Positions 47,197 to 58,261 of a stretch of 64,000 nucleotides of DNA are shown piece after piece. How positions within the stretch are numbered: the stretch's first letter is position 1; every line of letters begins with the position of its first letter. The stretch spans positions 21,922,391 through 21,986,390 of the forward strand of contig CM032126.1 of assembly GCA_018894105.1 (NCBI GenBank). The letters are read 5' to 3'. A program made the translations under genes and the position numbers. The stretch comes from Jacaranda mimosifolia. Its lineage: Eukaryota > Streptophyta > Magnoliopsida > Lamiales > Bignoniaceae. The notes beneath the pieces are model-generated. The model saw only the letters and a program-made list of their open reading frames with translations. It ran no database searches and had not been told where the DNA came from.

Positions 47197-48519
47197 TAGA
47201 CATCGACTATGGAGATTAGGTACTCTTCAATTAATGAGATTAATTGAATTGAGTTGATTAGTTTAAAAGTGTTTTAAACTAAAATGAATATGTGATATTC
47301 AAAAGTCACAAGGAGTTGTGAGCCCATGTTCGATGAATTGTAGAACCTATTGCGTCATAGACAAAAGCCAGTTAGCTTCCTAGTTGATGGAGCAATTTTC
47401 TAAGAGTTAGAGAATTTCTCCTAGTCGATCGATTTTGAGGTGTCCAATTTAAAGGTCAATTTTGGCTTGGTTAATTTAAGTGTTAAATTAATCAATTAAT
47501 TTAAAAGGTTAAATTAGACCATTAATTAAGGAGTTAATTATTTGTGCCAAAGTGACCATCAATTGGTCAAGTTAACTTAAAGAGTTAAGCTAACAAAATT
47601 AAGCTTAAAAGTTAAGCTTGTTTGACTTAAGAGTTAAGTCAAAAGTTAATTAATTAAATTAAAGCGTTTAATCTAATTAATGGGAAGAATTCAATTTTGG
47701 AGGGAAAATTCAAATGAAATGTTCATTTGAATTAGCAGCTTAATTAGCCTGAAATTAGATTTCAAATGTAATTAAGATGCACATGAAATTCAAATTGGAT
47801 TTGAATTTGCATTTGCCACCTTGGCAATGCAAGTTGGCCGCCCACCTTGAGGAAGGTGTGATGCCAACTTGCATCACACCAACCTCACCCTATATATAGA
47901 TATAGTAGGTGTGAGGATAGGTCATTGCTAAAAGTGTGAAAGAATTAGATTCTTATCACAATTCCCTTCGAAACACCTTGCAAGCATTGCATTCATGTGT
48001 TGAAAGATTTGAGCTCTTCTTCTTCTTCGCTACCTCAAATTGGACTCCACCATTATCATTTTTCTCTCTTATTCCAGCTTATAGCAAGGAGAATTTGGAA
48101 TTTTTATTGGTGTGTGGATGACATCAACAGAGGCGAACAATTTAGTTTGCTTTGGTTTGGAGATCCACTTGAGCAGAGCACCGATTTGGCGAATTTTTCT
48201 GAGGAGATCCAAAAAGCTTTTTGATCCAAATTTTTTACTGTGTTTCTTCCAAGGTGTTGAGAGGTTTTAGTAATTGGTTAGTGAATTTTGGAGGAGTTTT
48301 AACAAGCTTAAAAATTGCTCCCTTCCTGCTGCGCGGTTTCTAGCAGATTCTGGATTGGTGAAATGTTCACTACTTTCTCCTTGGATATTAGCATTTCAAG
48401 GTAACACTCTATATTAATTTGGATTGTAGGCATGATTTGATCCTAGTTAGCATGTAAGCACTAGTTTATTTAGCTTATGAAGTTTTTATAATTGGATACT
48501 AGTGCTATACTTGCTTTCA
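47197..48519 (+). repeat. 5' LTR of copia E, 3' half
   Basis: It begins at the LTR middle (CATCGACTATGGAGATTAGG) and ends TACTTGCTTTCA, followed two bases later by a primer site, so it served as a 5' LTR. TATATATAGATATA near 47891 is the likely TATA region. Open frames at 47936-48224 resemble ones in the inverted copy at 46295-46592 only because both are the same LTR segment. Confidence 0.85.
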
Positions 48520-48521
48520 AG

Positions 48522-48534
48522 TGGCATTAAAGCC
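48522..48534 (+). other. Degenerate primer-binding site of copia E
   Basis: TGGCATTAAAGCC lies two bases after the LTR end, at the position of TGGTATCGGAGCC in copia A. Three mutations from that form reduce the match to tRNA-iMet. Confidence 0.7.
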
Positions 48535-50455
48535 TAAATCATGCTTAGATTTGGATTTTTGTTGATGATTAATTCATGTGAAGGATTGATCAAAATCACT
48601 AAATTCTCAATTCATATGATGGATTGAAGTGTTTGCATGATGTTGTGTGTTGCTCCTTGATTGATGAATTGAAAGCACGCTAATATGTGTTTTAAGTGTT
48701 AATTCATATGATTAGTATGTTTTAAATCATAGCTATTAATGTTGAATGTTGATTTAGCATTAATTGATGTTATATGTTGATATAGCATGTTAATGATTGG
48801 CTAAAATAGTTTTGGTCATCTTTGGATCCGATGTGATTGGAGTTTTGTTGGAGATTTTTGAAGAATGTGATTCTTACTTAACTTGATTTTTGAAGCTTAA
48901 TTGTGCACTTAAATTTCCAATTTTAAAATGTGTTTTAGATCTATAAATTGGTCCATAATGTGTGATTTAATGTTTAGAAAGAGTTTTAGATTTTTGGGTC
49001 CACAAAGGTTGAGCTAAAAATCAACTAGACTAGCATTTACTCTAAAACAAGGGCTGCCTGCCAGCCTTGGCACAACTGGTAGGGCAGTGGCCGAGAGCCA
49101 TCGCCCAGCCGTGCACCTAGCATGGCCAGCAGTGCCTAGTTATGGGTTGAGTAGGTTTTGAGCTTGATTTTTGGCTCTTTTAGTGGTTAGAAATGATGTT
49201 AAATCATGTGTTATGGATGCACAAGTGTTTTGCAAGTTCTCAATTTTAAGTTCTTAAATCTTGTTAAAGTTTATCTCCAAATGTTGCATAAGTGTTATGC
49301 ATGACCAATTATTTGTTAATTTGATTAGCATTTAATTGATGAAATTAATTGTTAATTCTAGATTTATTTATTGTTCATTTAATTGTTGAATTGATGATGA
49401 ATGAATGGGGATGATCATGATGAGCCTTTAATATTGATTTTATTTATTTCAAGTTGTTGAAATGGGTTGTATTAAATTAGGGCTTGCATGCCTCTTTATT
49501 TCTACCGTATAAATGTCATGAGAATAGAATCACTAGAAGTGAGAATTTCTTGCTCATGTAAAATTTACATGGAGCAAAGGAGATCTTGGAGGAGTGGAGA
49601 CTTTTGAAGACCCATGAAAATATGGGATACAATCATGTAATAGCTAGATTTAATCAACCCACCTAAAATCAACTAGGTGGTACACCTATGGCTCTAAGTG
49701 CAGCACCTGGTTAAGCTCATGGTATCCCACCCTACGAGCATGCTAAGCGCATTTACTTATTTATGTTTTCCATATTCTACGGATATATGAGATGCCTAGT
49801 TAGGATATAGAAAACATAAATAAAAAGATAAAATGATGAGATCTTTGTAAGCAAATGCCCTCCGCTTAGAATGTCTAAGTATTTTTCAAATATTAAGTCG
49901 AAATGGATACAAATTAAAAGAATTTTAATTAATCCAAGCCTTATACCAATAGTGTCTACGACGATGCTACCAATTTTGTGTGATGGCACTCATACATGGG
50001 GTCACACTTAGGAGGAAAGCTGTGAGCATACACTTAGCATAAGATGCACTTTAACTTAGGAACACCCACACATTGGCACTCGTACATGGAAGATGATGTG
50101 GTGCCCATCTTGAGTCAAAAATTGATTGGTATGTACGACTTGATGGCACACGTACACATGGGTCTATGTGAAAAGTGTGCTAAAATGTATCAAGAGTTGC
50201 ATGAAATGCAATTAGCAAAAGTTGCTTAACCTTCGATTGCTTGTGGATAGCACTCGTACACGAAAGTCCATTTGCAAGTCCTTGGGATCTTGATTTTCAC
50301 TAGGAAATATGATTTCCTGAATTCTTCTGGGGGATAAAGAATTTGATAAAATAGGAGGAAAAAATGCTTGATAGACCATGAACATATTTTTAATGTCAAA
50401 GTCAATCACATGCTTATTCTCTTTTTTGCCTTTGAGGATTTGTGAAATCTCAAGA
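48535..50455 (+). other. Copia E untranslated leader
   Basis: AT-rich and non-coding. A GC-rich block (about 49045-49145) interrupts the AT-rich text. Four motif copies near GGCACTCGTACA(C/T)GG lie at about 49985, 50075, 50143 and 50248. The section from 49299 shows what the copia A leader looked like before the CACTA insertion. Confidence 0.7.
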
Positions 50456-51240
50456 ATGGCTTAATGTTCCATTCATCATTATTTTGGAAACCAATAAATC
50501 AACCGGGCTAAACTTCCACGATTGACTTAACCTTAAAAAAAATTATTCTAGATACCTAGGAACGGATATATGTCCTATATCAAGCTGCTCCTAATCCGAT
50601 GGGGATTAAAGTAGATCAAGAGACAAGTGAAAAGTTCACGAATTGGATTTAGGATCGTCCTATCCCATAGTCTCATTATGGTATCTAACAAAATTTAAAA
50701 GTCTCAAAGATACATAAATAGTACCTTAGTTAAAGTTTGCAAGAGTTGTAAAGAAAACAAGGTATGAGAAGTTCATATTGTCGAAGGAGATTTTTCAAGC
50801 AAAGATGGATGTGAAGTTATGTGTCATCAACTACGGTCTAAAGATGATTAGGCTTGCAGAAGCTTTTTCTACTTGGATGTAGTGATAGACAATGATCTCC
50901 ATGAGGATTTGAGCCTTACATCCTCATCGAGTTTTATTGATTAAAATATTGATCTAGAATGAGACTACCATGACAAGGACAAACCTTTGACACTTGTTTC
51001 CTCCTCCAAGTCTATGGGCCCTAGGGGTGCTAGAAAGGGAGGTAAAATGAAGAAAAGTTCTTGCTCTAAGGGAAAACAACTATTAAAGGCATCCGCAGGG
51101 ATCTAGAAGTTTATAGAGGATATAGTTGATATTATTTGTTTCTATTTTGGCTAGATAGGCAATTAGAAGCGGTTTTGCAAGGAATACCTTGCAATCCTTT
51201 GGAAGGGTATGTACTTTATTGAAGTTCATTTAAGGATAAA
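50456..51240 (+). pseudogene. Copia E gag, heavily decayed
   Basis: The start region is ATGGCTTAATGTTCC near 50456, where a stop replaces codon 3 of M-A-K-N-P. Later pieces show the typical lysine-rich part (about 51030-51090) and a zinc knuckle (about 51134-51175) reading CFYFG, stop, IGN, stop, KRFC. The second Cys is Phe and the His is Asn. Most of the middle is unreadable. Confidence 0.7.
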
Positions 51241-54240
51241 TTATTCCTCATGGATATGTGATACCGCATGTAGTTCTTATGTTTGTAAGTTGTTACAAAG
51301 AACAAGAAATAAGAATAATACTAAGTGATGTGGATATGATCCACCATCTTGGCTAAGGAGCAAGAGTTGTGACCAAAGCCGAAGGCATATAATAAGTTGG
51401 ACTTAGGGAACTCCATAATTGTATTGAACCCTTGCTATTATGTGTCATATATTGTTGAGAACATTATTTCAATTCCCATTTTGGATAGCAAAGCATTTGA
51501 TCCTTTTATGTCAAATGGAAAATTGAAGGCATTAAAGAATGGGTTCTCTAATTGCTTATGGTACACTTAACAAAGGATTATACGTATTAGATTCTCAACC
51601 ATCACTAATGCACTTCCAATAAAGTAAGAAAATTACATATCCAAGAAAATGTCATGTTATGACATGCAAGACTTGGACATATTTCAAGAAATAGGATGAA
51701 CAAGTTAAAAGCTCTCAAAGCACTAAATGTTATTAGCATTGAGGATTTTCCTACTTGTGAATCTTGTTTAAAAGGAAAAATAACCAAGGCTTCTTTTGTA
51801 GGACAAACAGAGCGCTCCATAAGTCCTTTGGATTTGATCTATACTGGTGTTTGTGGACCACTAAGAGTTAGTGGGAGATGAGGCTATTCTTACTTCATCA
51901 CCTTTACCGATGATATAGTCAGTTCGAATATATGTATCTTATGAAGAAGAAGTCTGAAGCCTTTGAAAAGTTCAGAGTATAGGAATAAAGTGGAAAACCA
52001 ATTAGGCTACGTATTAAAGCTCTTCGATCGGATCGAAGGGGAGAATACTTGAGCACCAAATTCTTGGATTATCTAAAGGAGAATGAGATTCTCTCTCAAT
52101 GGAATCCACCCGGCATACCCCAAGATAATAGAGTAGCTAAGAGGAGAAACCATACCTTGTCAGACATAGTATGTTCCAAGTTAAGCTTCTTCGATGTAAC
52201 TATATCCTTTTAGGGATACACCTTAAACACAATGGCGAAGCTACTAAATATAGTACCTTCAAAGTTGGTGCCCAAAAATACCATATGAGATATGACATGG
52301 CAAAGCACCCTCTTACCAATATTTCAAGGTTTGGGGATCTCCCGCCTACGTGAGACGGACAATGGGAGATAAGATGGATAGTAGATCCACCTTGTGCAAG
52401 TTTGTGGGTTACCCAAGAAAGTCTATGAGTTATTACTTATATGATCCCTTGGAACAAAAGGTGTTTGTTTCAAGGAATGCCTACTTTTTGGAAAAGAATT
52501 TTCTATTAGATAGAAAAGGCATTGTTGTAGAACTTGGTGAAGTTCAAGATGGTCCTCAAATCCTACAAACAGTGAAACAAATAAATATCAAAGAGCCTTA
52601 TACATAACCTCTAAGAAAGTCGGACCGAATCAAGAAGAAACCCGAAAGGTTCGGATTTCTTCATGAGACAGGCCAATTGGATGGTCATCCGAAGACCTAT
52701 GAAGAACCTATGTTGGACATAGATTAGGATGTTGGCTTGAAGCCATGAGATTTGAAATGGACTCCAGGTACTCAAACAAAGTATGGACTTTGGTAGATCC
52801 ACCAAAGGGAATAGTCCAGTTGGTTACAAGTGGATCTATAAGTGAAAGCTTGGAGTAGATGGAGAAGTGGTGACTTTTTTAAGGCACGACTAGTGGCAAA
52901 GGGTTACACTCAAAGACTTGATATCGATTTCAAGAAAATCGTTTCACCGGTCGTAATGCCTAAGCCCATTTGGATTCTACTTGCCATAGCTGCATATTAT
53001 GACTATGAGATATGGCAAATGGATGTTAAAATTGCTTTCCTAAATGGAGATATTAAAGAAGAAAACTATATGGAACAACCACAAGGTTTTACATCCAAGG
53101 GGAGTAAGCAAAAGGTTTACAAACTCCAAAGATCTATTTATGGACTCAAACAAGCATCCCGAAGTTGGAACATACGTTTTGACAAAATAGTCAAATCGTT
53201 TTGCTTTATCAAAAATGTGTATGAAACCATGTGTGTATAAAAGGATTAGTAGGAGTTCGATACAATTTATTGTGCTTCATGTCGATGACATCCTTCTCAT
53301 TAGAAATAAGGTAGAAGTGTTAAAGTGTACTAAAGCGTGGTTATCTACTTAATTCTCCATGAAGGATTTGGGATAAACATCCTATGTATTAGGAATATGT
53401 ATATATAGAGATAGATCTAAGAGGATGCTGGGGCTATCCCAAACCCTGTACATTGACAAGATACTAAAGAGGTTAGTATGGAAGAATCTAAGAAGGGATT
53501 CATTCTCATAGGACAAAGAACGAGAGACAAAGAAATGTCCCATAACACTAAAAATGAGAGACAAAGAAATATCCCACATACCTTATGTCTCCGCCATTGG
53601 TAGCATAATATATGTCGTTCAATGTACAAGATCGGATATGGCACATTCACTAAGTGTTAGGAGTAGGTTCCAATCCAATCCCAATAAGAGTTACTAGATA
53701 GCCTTTAAAACAATCCTTAAATACTTGAGAAGGACTAAGGACTTTTTTTTGGTACACGGTAATGGAGAATTGAAACTCAAGGGGTTTTTTGAATTCAAGT
53801 TTCCAATCCAATGTAGATGACCTAAAATCCACTTCTGGATTTATATTTTGCCTTAATGGCAACATGGACAATTGAAAGGGTTCCAACAAAACACCACCGC
53901 CGAGATAACCACTGAAGTGAAATAGTTTGTGGTTTTAGAAAACCGCAAAAGAAGGTATTTGTATAAAAACTCCATCTAAGAGTTGGATGTAGTGCCTAGC
54001 GTGCATGAGCCCACGGTTATCTTTGGAAGAAAATTTTGGACTTGAGCTAAGATCTCATCAGTGATCCAAACACAGTAAAAGTGTTATCATTTGATATATA
54101 TGATATCAATTGATAGAGACGACAACTGAGTGGATAAAGTTGCCTCAGAAGAGAATTTAGCAGAACTACTGTCTAAACCCCTATAAGCAAAATATCTTTG
54201 AAGAACATCTTGAGAAGATAGATTTCAAAGCCATGGGGCA
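51241..54240 (+). pseudogene. Copia E pol: protease to RNase H remains
   Basis: A protease remnant near 51255-51290 reads WICDTACSSYVC. GAG-pre-integrase has CESCLKGKITKASFVG (51696-51881). Integrase (about 52015-52240) has LRSDRRGEYLSTKFLDYL and KRRNHTLSDIVCS. The post-integrase block (52350-52607) has STLCKFVGYPRKSMSYYLYD and FVSRNAYFLEKNF. RT (52842-53240) has ARLVAKGYTQRLDIDF, QMDVKIAFLNGDIKEENYME and SIYGLKQASRSWNIRFDK; further on the catalytic box reads HVDDILL (near 53278-53300). A 34-bp tandem duplication at 53522-53578 breaks the frame. RNase H is only faintly recognisable (about 53750-54190). Confidence 0.85.
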
Positions 54241-54264
54241 TTGGCTTTAAGGTAAGTAGGAGAT

Positions 54265-54851
54265 TGTTGGAATAATGCCTGGCAAGCCAATAGGATTGGC
54301 CTTGTAAAGCTATATCCTTGTAAAACAATCTTCATTGAATGATTTTCATTATATGGCCATCTTTATCTTATACTCTTTATTACTTCACTTACATTTAGAT
54401 GAAGCCCTTAGATCACTCATGACTTTGGGACATGGTTTGATAACCATGGAATAAGTCTCACACAGTCGTGATCTTAATTCTTTCAAGTCATAAGATCTTA
54501 CGAGATAGGGCATCTAAGATTCGGATAGACTTTCACTAACGATGCATAAATCTAAGAGTTGGATATTACTATGTTCCATGAGCAATCGCATGAGATATGG
54601 ATTTATGTTATTAGATGCATGTTAGAGAACAAGGCACTGAAGGCACACTGGAGAATCCACTATACCGCCTTAGTGGCAAGTCGATAATAGCAAATTCTCC
54701 TGCTTACGCTAGTGCATATTATTAGTCCTTTGACTCGAGGATCAATGGTAATCTTATGTCTGGTCCTCATGCTTTGACTCTTCCTTGACCACTTAGCGGG
54801 TCTTTCGGGTTGAGGTTTGGTATGGGCTACTTAGAATGCAGGTTTGTGAAA
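54265..54851 (+). repeat. First ~590 bp of the 3' LTR of copia E
   Basis: It begins TGTTGGAATAATGCCTGGC after the tract GGTAAGTAGGAGAT and breaks off at GAATGCAGGTTTGTG. From there the sequence continues as the reversed form of the next LTR segment. Confidence 0.85.
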
Positions 54852-55118
54852 ACCATTATAGCTCTACGTTTACCATGCAAATGCGGTCCTTCCATCTCCT
54901 ATCTCCCGAAAGAGGCCTAGGCAAGATATTTGTCGGCTCCCTAATAGCCTCGATACTATGTCTCTATTCCTAATGTTCAATTCCCTTGTGTGACCTCATC
55001 TTTGGAAAACTCCTTTTCCAAATTATCACACCATCTTGTGCAAGGATTTCTTAGAATCGACCATCATAGAATACATAGGAGATGCACTTGCGCTTCACAA
55101 AAGCGAGGAGTCGTCTAA
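54852..55118 (-). repeat. Inverted LTR segment, about 267 bp
   Basis: It runs from ACCATTATAGCTCTACG to AAAAGCGAGGAGTCG. Reversed, it is exactly the LTR stretch that should follow the break at 54851 (CCTCGCTTTTGTGAAG onward), so it looks like an in-place inversion. The same LTR stretch occurs again at about 55360-55625. Confidence 0.75.
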
Positions 55119-56212
55119 GCTCTATCAACTAGGAAGCTAATTGGCTTTTATTTATGACCCAATAGGTTCTACCATTCATTGGACATGGGCTCACAATTCC
55201 TTGTGACTTTTGAATAGCATATATTCATTTTAGTTTAAAACACTTTTAAACTAACCAACTCAATGCAATTAATCTCATTAATTGAAGAGTACCAATCTCC
55301 ATGGTCAATGTCCAACCTCAAGCCCATAAAGCCTAACAATTGGCCAAAATGAATATTTTGGAGAACTACTATAGCTCTATGCTTACCATGCAAATACGGT
55401 CATTCTGTCTCCTATCTCCCTAAAGAGGCCTATGGCAAGATATTTGTCGGTTTTCTAATAGCCTCGATACTATGCCTCTATTCCCAATATTTGATTCCCT
55501 TTTGTGACCTTATCTTTGGAAAACTCATTTTCTAAATTGTCACACCACCTTGTGTAAGGATTTCTTGGAATCGACCATTATAGAATACATAGGAGATGCA
55601 CTCACCCTTCACAAAAGCGAGGAGTTAGATTCCATCTTGGATCTCACAAACCTCCATGCCAGTAGCTCATACACAACCTCAACTCGAAAGACCTACTAAA
55701 TGGTTAAGGAAGAGTCAAAGCATAAGGACCAAACACAAGGTTACCATGGATCCTCAGGTCAGCAGACTAATAATATGCACTAGCGTAAGCTAGAGAATTT
55801 ACCACTTGGCTATCTAGTGGATTCTCCGGTGGGCCTTCAGTGCATTGTTCTCTAACAAGTACCCACTAACATACACATATATCTCATACGGTTGCTCATG
55901 GAACGGAGCAATATCCAACTCTTAGATTTATGCATCGTTAGTGCAAGTCTATCCGGATCTTAGATGCCCTGTCCCGTAAGATCCTATGACTTGGAAGATT
56001 TAAAATCACGACCATGTGAGACTTATTCCATGGTTATCAAACCAAGCCCCGCAATCATGAGTGATCTAATGGCTTCATCCAAATGCAAGTGAAGTAATAA
56101 AGAGCATAAGATGAAGATGGCCTTATAATGAATATCATTCAATCAAGATTGTTTTACAAAGATATAGCTTTATAAGGCCAATCCTATTAGTTTGCCTGGC
56201 ACCATTCCAACA
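55119..56212 (-). repeat. 5' half of an LTR, - orientation
   Basis: It starts in the LTR middle (TCAACTAGGAAGCTAATTGG) and ends with the reversed LTR start, GCCTGGCACCATTCCAACA. It shares the unusual GCCTGGCA and AGCTATAT(C/A) text with 54265-54400, so it belongs to the same LTR subtype as the copia E 3' LTR. Confidence 0.82.
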
Positions 56213-57313
56213 CTACTTGATGGGAGGAATTTTCTATGGAGTTAGAAAATTCACCTAAGCAATTTTGGAGAAGAATTTGGTTGGCTAATTCTTTAATCAT
56301 CTTGGCTTGATTAATTTAATTGTTATATCAATCAAAATAATTTAAAGAGTTAAAGTTGACCAATTAAATTAAGGAATTAATTTAATTTGTTGCATGTGGC
56401 AATTAATTACTCAAGTTAACTTAAAAGGTTAAGTTAGTTGACTTAAGGAGTTAACTCAATTCAATTAATTAAATTAAAGAGTTAGTTTAATTAAAATGAG
56501 AATTTTAAATTTGGAGGGAATTTCAAATGAAAGAGTTCATTTCAATTTAATTAGAGTTAATTTGCATTACATTTCATAAGATCAAATAAAGACGCAAATT
56601 AAATGCAAATGCATGTGAAATTCACATGCAAAGTTGGTTGGCAAGTTGGTTGACAAGTTGGCCAACTAACCATGGGAGGTGTGATGCTAACTTGCATACA
56701 TCATCCTCTCTATAAATAGGAAATGGCCAGCCATTAGATGGCTAATCCACTAAGATTCCCATTTCCCTCAAAAAAATGGGATTTTTCATGTGTTGAAGTT
56801 TCACACTCTTTAAACTCTCTCCCTATCCAATTCTCTCATAACCACTACTCCCTCACCTTCATCCTATCATTATCTAGTAGATTTGAGGCTGATTAGAGCT
56901 CTTCTTGGGTGTGTGGATTATTACATTAGAGGTCCAACACTTGAGAGACTTGGTCCTCCTTGGTGAACTATTTTTGTCCAGTAACTTTCATGGAAAATTT
57001 GAAGGACTTTGGAAGTTTTGATTGGCACGAAATATTTACAACATATTCCTTAGTGTGTTAAGGTGCTCTTTGTAAATGTTGAGCAATTTTGGAGTTGTCG
57101 AAAGCGGTCAACCATTGGTGACTTTCTATTGTGCGCGATTACTCCTTTGAAGAGTTCATTGGAGTCTTTCTCCTCATACCTTTGGATTTAGCATTCAAGG
57201 TAAATTTGCTAGATCTATTAAATGCATGATTAGATCCTTGGAGTGGAGTAGATATTTTATATTAGCCTTTTTATAGTTTTATATTTTGGATCCTTAGCCT
57301 ACTCCTACTTTCA
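56213..57313 (+). repeat. 3' half of an LTR, + orientation
   Basis: It begins CTACTTGATGGGAGGAATTT in the LTR middle and ends CTACTCCTACTTTCA. With 55119-56212 it adds up to about 2.2 kb, the length of one LTR, so the pair may be a single LTR whose 5' half was inverted. It ends against the gag of copia F. Confidence 0.82.
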
Positions 57314-57319
57314 TGAGCA

Positions 57320-58261
57320 TCCTTCATCTTTCCATCCCCTATAATGAATTACAAAGGTGAGAACCACATGCAGTATCAAATACCAATAAAGAAGAATTTG
57401 TGGTTAAGAGCACTTCAATGACCAACATAACCTTTCCAAGGGTTGCAAGGTATTCCTTGCAGTTGTGCTTCCAATGCCCAATTTTGCCACTGTAGAAACA
57501 CGTGGCATCTTTTTTGTCCTCTTTCTTCTTCTTCTTCTTAACTCTTCCAAAGGGCTTTAATAGTTGTTTCCCTTTTGAAGAAGAAATCTTCTTCTTCTTA
57601 CCTCTCTTCTTTTTGCCCCTAGGGCCTTTAGACTTGGAGAATGATGTAAGCATCAAAGGCTTGTCTTTTTTAATAGTCAACTCGGCGGTCACCAACATAT
57701 TGACCAATTCATTAATTGTTACCTCTTGCTTGGTCATGTTGAAGTTCATAATTAATTGGTCAAACGCACTTGGTAATGATTGGAGGATCAAATCCACATA
57801 AAGGCTATTGTCCATGACCACGTCCAATTGAGCAAGCTTCTCGATGAGACCGATCTTCTTAAGGCCATGGTCATGTACACTAGCCCATTCAATCTTCCAG
57901 TCCTAAAGAGCTCCATAGACAATGAGTAACGCTTATGTCTAGATTGCACCCCATACAACTCTTGTAGCTGCAGGTGAATCTTAGAAGCAGTCTTCATGTT
58001 TTGATGAGATTCTTGAAGCTCATTGGACATAGACGCCATCATGAGGCAATGGGTTTGAAAATCATCTTCTACCCATTTAGCGAACATTTCGCGGTCCTCA
58101 TCATCTGCATCATCACCAATGGTGTCCAGCGAACTTTGAGTAAGGAAAAATATTCTCTTTTTGTAATCAAGAATAATTTTAAGGTTTCTTAGCCAATTGC
58201 AGAAGGTAGTCCTAGTAAGTTTATTGGCTTCCAAAATAACACTTAGTGGATTCTTGACCAT
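57320..58261 (-). pseudogene. Copia F gag and start of protease: best preserved gag
   Basis: The start is at 58261 (MVKNPLSVILEANKLTRTTF), with open reading through NWLRNLKIILDYKKR and LQELYGVQSRHKRYSLSMEL. One frameshift near 57880-57900 moves to the frame of 57339-57827: LAQLDVVMDN-like text, NELVNMLVTAELTIKKDKP, a strongly basic stretch (KKKRGKKKKISSSKGK), then the knuckle CFYSGKIGHWKHNC, whose second Cys is Ser. FDTACGSHLC near the end is the protease active-site region. Gag of this family forms the particle and binds RNA. One frameshift and the lost Cys suggest that it no longer works. Confidence 0.88.

Larger units (their letters stand above)
47197..54851 (+). mobile_element. Copia E, + strand, both LTRs damaged
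   Basis: In order: half a 5' LTR, primer site, 1.9 kb leader, gag, pol, purine tract, then the first ~590 bp of a 3' LTR (54265-54851). All domains are recognisable but full of stops and frameshifts. Both LTRs are broken inside and continue in inverted LTR sequence. It has the most complete uninterrupted leader in the window. Confidence 0.85.

Noticed and set aside
46295..48224. Serine-rich open frames in two LTR copies, apparently conserved
   Set aside because: The similarity (for example MKELDSYHNSL in both) follows from the two arms being the same LTR DNA. Other LTRs do not keep the frame, and the serine run is a TCT/TTC repeat.
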